From assembly GCA_030040395.1 (NCBI GenBank), contig JASHTU010000286.1, positions 1 through 14,408 on the forward strand: 14,408 nt of DNA, given 5' to 3'. The DNA comes from Acidobacteriaceae bacterium (GTDB lineage Bacteria > Acidobacteriota > Terriglobia > Terriglobales > Acidobacteriaceae). Of this stretch, positions 6,486 through 13,160 are shown in pieces. A program made the translations under genes and the position numbers. Numbering within the stretch: position 1 is the stretch's first letter; the number at the start of each line of letters is the position of its first letter. The notes under the pieces are model-generated. The model was not told the DNA's origin, did not search any database, and was given only the letters and a program-made list of their open reading frames with translations.

Positions 6486-6580
6486 TTTCTCGAACGCGCG
6501 CCAAGTTCAATAGGCTGTACGCCCTGAAAATCCCGCCCAGATTTTTGTATTAATTCTGTGCTGTAACGTCTGCGGCAATT

Positions 6581-6618
6581 CTGTTTACCGCGAAGTAACT
6601 TCCGAGTAGCCGACCACA
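6581..6618. repeat. Dispersed repeat C, first copy
   Basis: This 38-base segment starts CTGTTTACCGCGAAGTAACT and ends GTAGCCGACCACA. It is repeated at 10821-10858 with only a few substitutions. Here it stands alone in intergenic DNA, with no surrounding gene that makes sense. The two copies share a common translation on the minus strand (WSATRK-L-RGKQN), which produces spurious look-alike open frames. Confidence 0.75.
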
Positions 6619-6730
6619 TTCCAGCAACGCTGCCGAAGATCCTTGTCTGCGCTTTTCACTGCCAATCGCGGATTGATTACCGAATGCCGACATTGGCGTG
6701 GGAGCGTTGATTTCAGAACGATCGTGTGGT

Positions 6731-6744
6731 GTGATTCGCATCAC
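6731..6744. promoter_or_regulatory. CRP/FNR-type palindromic operator upstream of the outer-membrane protein gene
   Basis: GTGATTCGCATCAC has the same GTGAT-N4-ATCAC half-sites as the element at 457-470. As TGTGA-N6-TCACT (6730-6745) it matches 9 of 10 CRP consensus positions. An AT-rich promoter-like stretch with TATATT (6772-6777) follows, and the gene starts at 6889. A shared regulator for the ccm operon and this gene is plausible but inferred. Confidence 0.55.
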
Positions 6745-6791
6745 TGGCAAAATATAGGACTTATTTTGTCGTATATTTAAGAGAGCAATCA

Positions 6792-6806
6792 CGACCGATT
6801 TGGTCG
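6792..6806 (+). other. Small stem-loop in the leader of the outer-membrane protein gene
   Basis: CGACC (6792-6796) pairs with GGTCG (6802-6806) around GATTT, about 85 bases before the GTG start. It could be an operator or a leader hairpin. The evidence is only the short perfect symmetry. Confidence 0.3.
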
Positions 6807-6888
6807 CATATTATGCTGACCTTCAAGATCTTCGGTCAATCAGCCGCGCTCTTGGCCGCAAGTTAATCGAAAGGAAGCTGCACCCGTC

Positions 6889-9800
6889 GTGAGAGTTCGA
6901 TTTGCAATCATCTTTTTCATTCTTTGTTTTCAGTTACTTACTGGGTACGGCCAGAGCCCTCAATTCGCCGTCAGCGGCACGGTTCACGATGCGACGGGAA
7001 GTGTGTTGCCAGGCGCAATGGTTTCAGTCTTGCTTGCTGAAACTGCGCCGGCTCCTTCTGTGTCGGCGAGTGCGAATGGGGACTTTAAATTGATTCTTCC
7101 GGGGCCGGGCAGCTACCAGGTGGAAGTTCAGGGTGAGGGGTTCATGCCTTATATCGGCTCGGCGACTGTCACTCACTCCGCGCCCGTAGCGATGTTAGAT
7201 ATCGAACTCAAGGTGGCGACGACGACGCAAACTGTCGAAGTGACCGCCGATGCCCTCTCGGCCGAGACTACCAGCACCCAGCTTGGCGAGAATCTCGACA
7301 CCAGGAAGATTGAAAGTGTACCGCTCAACGGCCGCAACTTTACTGACCTGATGGCAGTGCAGCCAGGCATCGTGCCTGAAAACTCCGCGCAGCCCGGCGC
7401 CGTGATCATGACCGGTGTAGCTTCCACACCACCAAGCGGCGATGCCAACCCCGGAAATCTCTCCATCAGCGGCCAGCGCGAAACGACCAACGGCTTTCGG
7501 GTGAACGGCGGTGACGTGGAAGAGGACGTCAACATGGGTACCTCGATCGTGCCCAACCTGGACTCGATCGACAGCTTCCGCGTCCTCACGTCCAACTTCG
7601 ACGCCGAGTATGGGAATTCGAGCGGTGGCCAGATCCTGGTGGTGACCAAGGGGGGTACAGCCCAAATCCACGGCAGCGCCTTTGAGTTTATGCGCAACAC
7701 GGCTCTCGATGCGCGCAACTTCTTTTCCCAGGACCGGGCCGCTTACCGCCAGAATCAGTTCGGCGCCACGCTGGGAGGTCCCGCCTTTCGCATCGAGTCT
7801 CTGATGCTCTTCAGCGACTACCAGGGCACGCGCCTCACCGAGGGCATCGACACCGGCGACATCGCAGTGCCGTCGCTTGCCGAGCGCTCCGGCGACTTCA
7901 GCCAGAATCCCCTGACCGGAAGCGTCAGCGGGCCTTACTGGGCGTCGCTCCTCTCGGCACGCCTTGGCCAGAGAGTCGCTGCAGGCGAACCATACGCGCA
8001 GGTCTTTCGCAATGCGCAGATTCCGCATTCCGCGTGGTCCACGCCCGCCCTCAATTTGCTCCAGTACATTCCGCAGCCCAATGCAGGTGCGGCTCTCTTT
8101 GCCACCGCTGCCCAGGCTGAGACCCTCCAGGACGACAAGGGCGCACTGCGCGCTGACTGGATCCACAACAAGGGAAGGCTGACCGCGTACTACTTCCTCG
8201 ACGACTACTCGCTCGATAATCCCTATCCCACCGGAACCGGCGGAGCCAGCGTTCCCGGATTCGATGCGACTTCCAACGGCCGCGCCCAACTCGCCAGCCT
8301 TGCCCACACCGTCACTTTTGGCAGCGCGTCCCTCAACGAATTCCACTTGAGCTACATGCGCAATGACAACGCCGTCGGTCAGCCGCGCGGCGGCGTGGGC
8401 GCGTCGCTTGCTTCGCAGGGATTCACGGGAATCATCCCCCTGAAGCCTTCAACCGAGGGCATCGCAAACCTCGCCTTCAACGACTTCACCATGGGCGTGG
8501 ACACGACTGCGCTCGTGCAGGCAGAGAACATCAGCGAAGTCAGCGATGCCTTCTCGCGCATCCTCGGCGCGCACGGCCTCAAGTTCGGCGGTGAGATCCA
8601 CTCCAACCAGATCAACACGCATCCGGATGTGGTCTTCAACGGCAGCTTTGGCTTCAACGGCTCCGAGACTGGCCTAGACTTCGCCGATTTCCTGCTGGGT
8701 GTCCCGTCGAGCTACACACAAGGCCAGGCCGGCAGTTTCTACAATCGCAATCTATGCATGGCGGCGTTTGTGCAGGACAGCTGGAAGGCAACGCAGCAGC
8801 TCACCGTCAACTACGGCGTGCGCTGGGATCGGATTCGCCCCTGGGATGAGAAGTTTAACCAACTGCAGACGCTGGTGAAAGGCGAGCAGTCGCAGGCCTT
8901 TCCCGGCGCTCCGCAAGGCCTGGTGTTTCCCGGCGATCCCGGTGTTCCGCGGTCTCTTGCGCCCGCCCGCAATGACTTTGCTCCGCGCATCGGCGTCGCC
9001 TGGTCGCCTTCACCTTTAGATCCATGGCTGCACAAGCTCACCGGCAACGCAGGCCAGACCAGCATCCGCCTCGGCTACGGCATGTTCTATACGGCCTACG
9101 AGGGCCTCTCGGCGGGCATCATGAGCGCCAATCCGCCCTATGGCTATACGTACACCTCCGCCTCGCCGCCGCTCTTCACCAATCCATTCACAGTTGCCGC
9201 CACCGGCGCCAACGCAGGCCAGCGCTTCCCGCTGCAGAAAGTCGCCTATGGCGCCAGCCGCAACAATCCCAACACCGCGGTCGATTGGAGCCAGTTCGAG
9301 CCGCTCGTGGGCATTCCTGTAGTCGATCCCAATGACGTCACGCCCTACGCGGAACACTGGATGATGAGCGTTGAACGCCAGTTCGGCGCGACGCTCGCCA
9401 CGTTGAGCTACGCCGGCGCATCGGCGCACCACCTTCTGGTCCTCGAAGAGGTCAACCCCGCCAACCCGGCGTTCTGCCTGAGCCTCGGCCCAGCATGTGG
9501 CCCATTTAACGAGCAAGCCGCGCGCACCGAGTTCGGCCCGGCTTTCGGCAGCGTGGAACTACAGCGCACCATCGCCAACTCCGGCTTCAACGCGCTTGAG
9601 GCGACTCTGAATCATCGCTCGCACGGGTTCGAGTTGCTCGCCAGCTACACCTATTCGAAGTCCATCGATCAATCAACGGGCCTGCCCGAGCCCGTGAACC
9701 CGGTCGACCCGTCGCTCAGCCGCGGGCTGTCTTCCTTCGACATGCGACATAACTTCGTGGGATCGTTCCACTATCTCTTTCCTTCGATCCCGGTGAAGAA

Positions 9801-10299
9801 TGCCACGCTCCACGCGGCCGAAAACGGCTGGGCTATTGCAGGCATTGCTCGCTTCACCACTGGCCTCCCCGTCACGCTGCTCAACAACAACGACACTTCG
9901 CTCCTCGGCACTATTCCCAACGGCATCAACAACAACGGCGTGGACACACCCGACTGGACTGGCGCTTCGCTACATATCACCACGAAGCCGCGTGAGGGGA
10001 ATCTCGTTTTCGATCCTACGCAGTTTAGCTTGCCCGTCCTTGGCACTATGGGCAACGCGCGTCGCCGCTTCTTCTCCGGCCCTGGAATAGAAGACATCGA
10101 CGCGACACTTTCTCGCAGCTTCCTCGTCACAGAAAATCGTGCTTTGGAGTTCCGCGCGGAAGCCTTCAATGTCTTCAACCACGCGCAATTCTTCGGAGCC
10201 GCATCCGTAGAAGGGAACATCTCCAGCGGAAGTTTTGGCCAGGCAGTCAGCGCGATGCCGCCCCGTTTGATGCAGTTTGCAGTGCGCTATCGCTTTTAG
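6889..10299 (+). CDS. Oar-like TonB-dependent outer-membrane protein with carboxypeptidase-regulatory domain
   Basis: A 1136-residue outer-membrane protein of the kind abundant in Acidobacteriota. A signal peptide (about 1-21, cut near TGYG-QS) is followed by a carboxypeptidase-regulatory-like beta domain (about 24-110, FAVSGTVHDATGSVLPGAMV). A TVEVTADA linker leads to a plug-like region (about 130-255, with SVPLNGRNFTDLMAVQPGI and FDAEYGNSSGGQILVVTKGG). The remainder is a long beta-barrel ending in AVRYRF, whose terminal Phe is the usual BAM signal. The start is GTG, with AAGGAAG at 6871-6877, 11 bases upstream. Such proteins are thought to take up or bind large substrates, often glycans, but this substrate cannot be told. 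Codon use is regular and no frameshift is seen. It stands alone, flanked by long intergenic regions. Confidence 0.92.
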   Translation: MRVRFAIIFFILCFQLLTGYGQSPQFAVSGTVHDATGSVLPGAMVSVLLAETAPAPSVSASANGDFKLILPGPGSYQVEVQGEGFMPYIGSATVTHSAPVAMLDIELKVATTTQTVEVTADALSAETTSTQLGENLDTRKIESVPLNGRNFTDLMAVQPGIVPENSAQPGAVIMTGVASTPPSGDANPGNLSISGQRETTNGFRVNGGDVEEDVNMGTSIVPNLDSIDSFRVLTSNFDAEYGNSSGGQILVVTKGGTAQIHGSAFEFMRNTALDARNFFSQDRAAYRQNQFGATLGGPAFRIESLMLFSDYQGTRLTEGIDTGDIAVPSLAERSGDFSQNPLTGSVSGPYWASLLSARLGQRVAAGEPYAQVFRNAQIPHSAWSTPALNLLQYIPQPNAGAALFATAAQAETLQDDKGALRADWIHNKGRLTAYYFLDDYSLDNPYPTGTGGASVPGFDATSNGRAQLASLAHTVTFGSASLNEFHLSYMRNDNAVGQPRGGVGASLASQGFTGIIPLKPSTEGIANLAFNDFTMGVDTTALVQAENISEVSDAFSRILGAHGLKFGGEIHSNQINTHPDVVFNGSFGFNGSETGLDFADFLLGVPSSYTQGQAGSFYNRNLCMAAFVQDSWKATQQLTVNYGVRWDRIRPWDEKFNQLQTLVKGEQSQAFPGAPQGLVFPGDPGVPRSLAPARNDFAPRIGVAWSPSPLDPWLHKLTGNAGQTSIRLGYGMFYTAYEGLSAGIMSANPPYGYTYTSASPPLFTNPFTVAATGANAGQRFPLQKVAYGASRNNPNTAVDWSQFEPLVGIPVVDPNDVTPYAEHWMMSVERQFGATLATLSYAGASAHHLLVLEEVNPANPAFCLSLGPACGPFNEQAARTEFGPAFGSVELQRTIANSGFNALEATLNHRSHGFELLASYTYSKSIDQSTGLPEPVNPVDPSLSRGLSSFDMRHNFVGSFHYLFPSIPVKNATLHAAENGWAIAGIARFTTGLPVTLLNNNDTSLLGTIPNGINNNGVDTPDWTGASLHITTKPREGNLVFDPTQFSLPVLGTMGNARRRFFSGPGIEDIDATLSRSFLVTENRALEFRAEAFNVFNHAQFFGAASVEGNISSGSFGQAVSAMPPRLMQFAVRYRF

Positions 10300-10616
10300 C
10301 CTCCGCGAAGCCATTGAGTTAGAAGGCGCGTGCGTCGACTTCGTGCGCAATTAGCCAATGACCGGCCATGCTTAAGTAATAACTTGGTTAACAACCCGTT
10401 CCGCCTGTACAAGGGATTTTGGCGGTCAAAATCGCTGGGAAGAATTTGTGCTAATTTGCGCTAATCATGCAGTCATTTGGGCTGTCTTGGCTATTTGATC
10501 TATTTTAGAATCAATAACTTATGCGTTTTCAATTGGTGCTGACCCGGGGTGCCCAGGATTTGTGGAATGAATTTAGTTCGCGGGACCACCCGTCGCATAA
10601 ATTTATGCCCTGAGAT

Positions 10617-10658
10617 GGTGCTTTCCCAGGTCCCAAAATCGGGACCCGGGGCACCCAT
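10617..10658. repeat. Dispersed repeat A, full hairpin copy
   Basis: GGTGC-TTT-CCC-A-GGTCCC (10617-10634), loop AAAATC, then GGGACC-C-GGG-GCACC (10641-10655) form a long imperfect hairpin with one bulge and one mismatch. Related copies are at 6453-6485 and 12879-12919. The shape is like REP/BIME-type intergenic elements. Confidence 0.75.
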
Positions 10659-10665
10659 CTTCGGT

Positions 10666-10701
10666 GGCAGATCCGGCATCCCGAGGCCGGGGCCACCCGC
10701 C
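10666..10701. repeat. Dispersed repeat B, copy 1
   Basis: A 36-base unit that starts GGCAGATCCGGCATCCCGAG and ends GGCCACCCGCC. It recurs at 10780-10815 with two changes and at 12927-12962 with more. It often follows repeat A. Confidence 0.7.
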
Positions 10702-10733
10702 GAGCGTTCAGCATGGTGCGTTTTGGTCCGAAT

Positions 10734-11144
10734 TCATCGAGAGGCGCGGAGGGGCACGAATAGGGGTATTGCCGGTCCTGGCAGATCTGGCATCCCGAGG
10801 CCTGGGCCACCCGCCGGGTTCTGTTTACCGCGAGGTAGCTTCCGAGTGGCCGACCACACGCTCGCAACGGGGTCAATGAAAAGCTTGGTTAGCAGTAATC
10901 GTCGCGATACGTATTCAGAATTCAGTGGCTCCGCCATTATTCGAGCCACTTCGATCTGGTCCTCGATCCGCTGTCCATCCCACCTCGGCCATGTCTCATC
11001 GAGCGTCTGGTACGCCTGTTTTGGCCGTCCGCTGACGAGCCGATGGAACGCAATTCGGATGACATATTCGTGAGCTCGTCTAGCCATAAAGTCGAACCGC
11101 TCGTGATTCGTTTGCGCTTCGGGCGCGGTCATGAAGCCGCGCAT
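10734..11144 (-). CDS. Small hypothetical protein whose C-terminus runs into repeat DNA
   Basis: A 136-residue open frame (start 11144, alternative Met at 11132) with a protein-like N-terminal 90 residues: soluble, rich in charged residues and helix-prone, with RRAHEYVIRIAFHRLVSGRP and DQIEVARIMAEPLNSEYVSR. I do not recognise the family. From about WSATRKLPRGKQN onward the sequence is encoded by repeats C and B and is Pro/Gly-rich, so the original 3' end is probably lost or replaced and the gene may be a remnant. The ribosome-binding site is weak. It is divergent to the membrane protein gene at 11335, with about 190 bases between. The opposite strand also has an open frame, but it reads as an antisense shadow. 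Confidence 0.4.
   Translation of the reverse strand: MRGFMTAPEAQTNHERFDFMARRAHEYVIRIAFHRLVSGRPKQAYQTLDETWPRWDGQRIEDQIEVARIMAEPLNSEYVSRRLLLTKLFIDPVASVWSATRKLPRGKQNPAGGPGLGMPDLPGPAIPLFVPLRASR
10780..10815. repeat. Dispersed repeat B, copy 2
   Basis: GGCAGATCTGGCATCCCGAG with the ending GGCCACCCGCC. This copy lies outside the long direct repeat, directly next to repeat C (10821-10858), so the A/B/C units occur in different combinations. Confidence 0.7.
10821..10858. repeat. Dispersed repeat C, copy 2, at the 3' end of a minus-strand gene
   Basis: CTGTTTACCGCGAGGTAGCT and the following TCCGAGTGGCCGACCACA match 6581-6618. It lies inside the C-terminal coding part of the minus-strand open frame 10734-11144, so the end of that protein seems to come from repeat DNA. 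Confidence 0.75.
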
Positions 11145-11252
11145 GAACGCAACCTCGATCTGTGTTCGAGTCGTTAATAGCAGGGAATATCCAAAGACAA
11201 AGCAGTCTAGGAATCGCCGTGATGACCGCTAGAGCCGGTGGACCGACGCATC

Positions 11253-11266
11253 GTGACTGCAGTCAC
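11253..11266. promoter_or_regulatory. Perfect 14-bp palindrome between divergent genes
   Basis: GTGACTGCAGTCAC is fully self-complementary with no spacer. It lies 69 bases before the ATG at 11335 and about 110 bases before the minus-strand start. This position suits an operator for one or both genes. No regulator gene is adjacent. Confidence 0.4.
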
Positions 11267-11334
11267 TGACTAGGCCTTGGGCAGTGTCAGAATTAGGCTT
11301 GCGTCTAGGCTCCTGCCTCCACGGAGGGTCTTTT

Positions 11335-12510
11335 ATGCGCATTCGTTCTGTGGTAGTCACTGCCGCTCTGATCGCGCTGGCGTTCGTGGTCTACATGGCA
11401 TGGTCGCGCCACTGGAACTATCCCGCCGGGCAAGACATGACCACCTCTGCTTCTATCGACTGGTCGGGAGAAGAGATTCCTGTAAATGTCACCTGCATGG
11501 CTTGCCCAATCCGTCTTGTGGTTGGGCAGCAGCGGACACTTCAGTTTCGATTCCGTCTCGGCCCCACAGAGCGCGATCTGTTCGACAAGAAGAAGATCGA
11601 CGTTTGGTACGAGGTCGATGGACCCGCAAGGTCGGATGCGTCTTCTGCCGCTATGTGGCTTGTAAGAGATGCCGTCCGAAAGACGGAATGGAAGGGCGAT
11701 TTTTCCGCCACCGTCACGGCCCTCGATGAAAGCGTTACAGGCCTTGTTTTCCACTTAACCGTTTACGATCTGGGAGCGGACGCCAAGACAAGTGAGGACT
11801 GGACGGAAGTCGGCATGGTCCACATCCCCGTACATACGGCGCCGTCCGCGTTCCAGGTAATCGCACCGTATCTATACGCGACGTTCTTGTTCTTATTATT
11901 TGCGGGTGCGATCTTCATGGTGCAGAGACAGCTTGCAAAGGTCAGAGGCGAGGCGGCGCGAACGATAGCTCAAGCGCAGTTGAAGGCGGCGGAGCATCCG
12001 GAGAAGATGAAGTTCACCTGGGAATTGGCGCAGGTGAAACTTGAGGCTTATTTCGACCGCAATCTCGTCCAGGTGAACCTCGTTTTCTGGGTCGCCGTAT
12101 TCGTGATGATCGTGGGATTTGCGTTTGTCTTGACGGGCATTGTACTGTCGTTCGGCGCCCCAAAGATCTGGACCACGCCGCTGGTGGCAGCTGTATCTGG
12201 AATCATCACGCAATTTATTGGCGCGACCTTCATGGTGATTTATCGATCGACCATGGCTCAGGCGAATAAATACATGGCGATATTGGAGAAAATCAACAGT
12301 GTCGGCATGGCTGTCCATGTTGTCGATTCACTTCAGAACGCGACGGAGCTACAGAACGAAACGCGTGCTGCCATGGCACAACTGCTGCTCGGTGGCAAGA
12401 CCAATCTCGCGCGGCCAGCTCAAGGAAACGGCTACCAAAGACTTCCAGGAATAGATACGAGCGGAAACACCCCTGATGGCGTGTTACGAGAGGGGGCCGT
12501 CCCTCATTGA
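11335..12510 (+). CDS. Four-segment membrane protein with TRADD-N-associated-like two-helix domain
   Basis: A 391-residue protein starting at ATG 11335, chosen over GTG 11284 because GGAGGG (11323-11328) lies six bases upstream and the protein then begins with its signal anchor. Segments: anchor about 5-22; extracytoplasmic beta-rich domain 23-175 with a CMAC motif (C54, C57); membrane segment 176-197; cytoplasmic helical stretch 198-249 rich in Ala, Lys and Gln; two close membrane helices, 250-272 and 280-302; cytoplasmic tail to 391. The part from AYFDRNLVQVNLVFWVAVF to IYRSTMAQANKYMAILEKI has the layout of the TRADD-N-associated two-transmembrane domain described in predicted NTP-dependent bacterial conflict systems. 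I judge this by pattern memory, not by a search. No nuclease, NTPase or toxin gene adjoins it. It sits between two long direct repeats, which suggests an acquired or mobile location. Confidence 0.65.
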   Translation: MRIRSVVVTAALIALAFVVYMAWSRHWNYPAGQDMTTSASIDWSGEEIPVNVTCMACPIRLVVGQQRTLQFRFRLGPTERDLFDKKKIDVWYEVDGPARSDASSAAMWLVRDAVRKTEWKGDFSATVTALDESVTGLVFHLTVYDLGADAKTSEDWTEVGMVHIPVHTAPSAFQVIAPYLYATFLFLLFAGAIFMVQRQLAKVRGEAARTIAQAQLKAAEHPEKMKFTWELAQVKLEAYFDRNLVQVNLVFWVAVFVMIVGFAFVLTGIVLSFGAPKIWTTPLVAAVSGIITQFIGATFMVIYRSTMAQANKYMAILEKINSVGMAVHVVDSLQNATELQNETRAAMAQLLLGGKTNLARPAQGNGYQRLPGIDTSGNTPDGVLREGAVPH

Positions 12511-12629
12511 TGCGCCATTCAGCCAGTGGGGTCTGACTTGCAAAAAACGAGGCGGCGATCGTGTTCTTAGCAGCATCAGATGGATTTCTCATGCGCGATC
12601 CTGCCCACCCGCTCCGATGCGGACGAATT
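12511..12629. other. Spacer between the membrane protein gene and the right direct repeat
   Basis: About 120 bases with no gene, terminator or clear repeat recognised. An A-run (12542-12547) is present without a hairpin in front of it. Confidence 0.4.
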
Positions 12630-12878
12630 ACCGGCTATGCTTCAGTAATAACTTGGTTAACAACCCGTTCCGCCTGTACAAGGGATGATGGCGGTCAAAT
12701 CGCCGGGAAGAATTTGTGCTAATTTGCGCTAATCATGCAGTCATTTGGGCTGTCCTGGCTATTTGGGCTATTTTAGAATCAATAGCTTATGCGTCTTCAA
12801 TTGGTGCTGACCTGGGGCGCCCTGGATTTGTGGAATGAATTTAGTTCCCGGGATCTGGGCCACCCGTCCCCTGAGATC

Positions 12879-12919
12879 GTGCTTTCCCGGGTCCCAAAAT
12901 CGGGAGCCGGGGCGCCCAT
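12879..12919. repeat. Dispersed repeat A, third copy
   Basis: GTGCTTTCCCGGGTCCCAAA and the following TCGGGAGCCGGGGCGCCCAT. Compared with 10617-10658, one A/C mismatch of the stem has become a G-C pair while a new mismatch has appeared elsewhere, so the hairpin is largely kept despite sequence change. Confidence 0.7.
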
Positions 12920-12926
12920 GTTTTGT

Positions 12927-12962
12927 GGCAGATCCGACGTCCTGAGGCCTGGGCCGCCCGCC
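12927..12962. repeat. Dispersed repeat B, third copy
   Basis: GGCAGATCCGACGTCCTGAG with the ending GGCCGCCCGCC, the most diverged of the three B copies. It ends the right direct repeat. Confidence 0.65.
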
Positions 12963-13004
12963 CGGAAATGGAAACCTGGACTGACCCATCCGTCAAAACC
13001 GATC

Positions 13005-13068
13005 CAGGGCCGATCCGGGGCAAATCCAGGGCCGATTTTGGGGCCAATTTAGGGCCGATCCGGGGGCG
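13005..13068. repeat. Three degenerate 18-24 base tandem units
   Basis: Units starting CAGGGCCGATCCGGGGC (13005), CAGGGCCGATTTTGGGGC (13027) and AGGGCCGATCCGGGGGC (13051), separated by short A/T-containing spacers (AAATC, CAATTT). They lie upstream of the S41 protease homologue gene and before its likely promoter. Non-coding. Confidence 0.7.
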
Positions 13069-13104
13069 TCCACTGCGGTCCTTTCCGGTCGGCGCTACTT
13101 GCGA

Positions 13105-13110
13105 TATGAT
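13105..13110 (+). promoter_or_regulatory. Possible -10 box for the S41 homologue gene
   Basis: TATGAT has 5 of 6 matches to TATAAT. TTTCCG at 13082-13087 is a poor -35 candidate with 17-base spacing. It is 50 bases before the chosen start codon. Confidence 0.35.
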
Positions 13111-13160
13111 TGCGTCTAATAGGTCAATAGCCGCTTCCCCTCGGTGCGGCGAAACCGGCG

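Larger units (their letters stand above)
10361..10701. repeat. Long direct repeat, left copy
   Basis: About 340 bases that recur in the same orientation at 12630-12962. The first 225 or so bases differ at roughly 14 positions, including the shared stretches ATAACTTGGTTAACAACCCG and GTGCTAATTTGCGCTAATCA. The last third is more diverged and contains repeat A (hairpin) and repeat B. No transposase or terminal inverted repeats are visible. With the right copy it brackets the hypothetical gene and the membrane protein gene. Confidence 0.9.
12630..12962. repeat. Long direct repeat, right copy
   Basis: About 333 bases matching 10361-10701 in the same orientation, with over 90% identity in the first two thirds by eye and an extra divergent patch near 12846-12870. 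It again contains repeat A and repeat B in its last third. The spacing between the two copies is about 1.9 kb. Confidence 0.9.

Noticed and set aside
6550..6792. Minus-strand small open frame upstream of the outer-membrane protein gene
   Set aside because: Part of it is repeat C read in another frame, and a similar peptide appears at the second copy; there is no independent evidence of a gene.
7195..8346. Minus-strand open frame of 383 codons opposite the outer-membrane protein gene
   Set aside because: The plus strand encodes an intact, recognisable protein here; the minus frame has no recognisable domain, start signal or operon context.
10549..11073. Plus-strand open frame of 174 codons in the repeat island
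   Set aside because: Its first half is repeats A and B, and its second half is antisense to the more protein-like minus-strand frame.
10361..12962. Island as a classical insertion sequence or composite transposon
   Set aside because: No transposase frame, no terminal inverted repeats and no target-site duplication could be seen; only direct repeats are supported.
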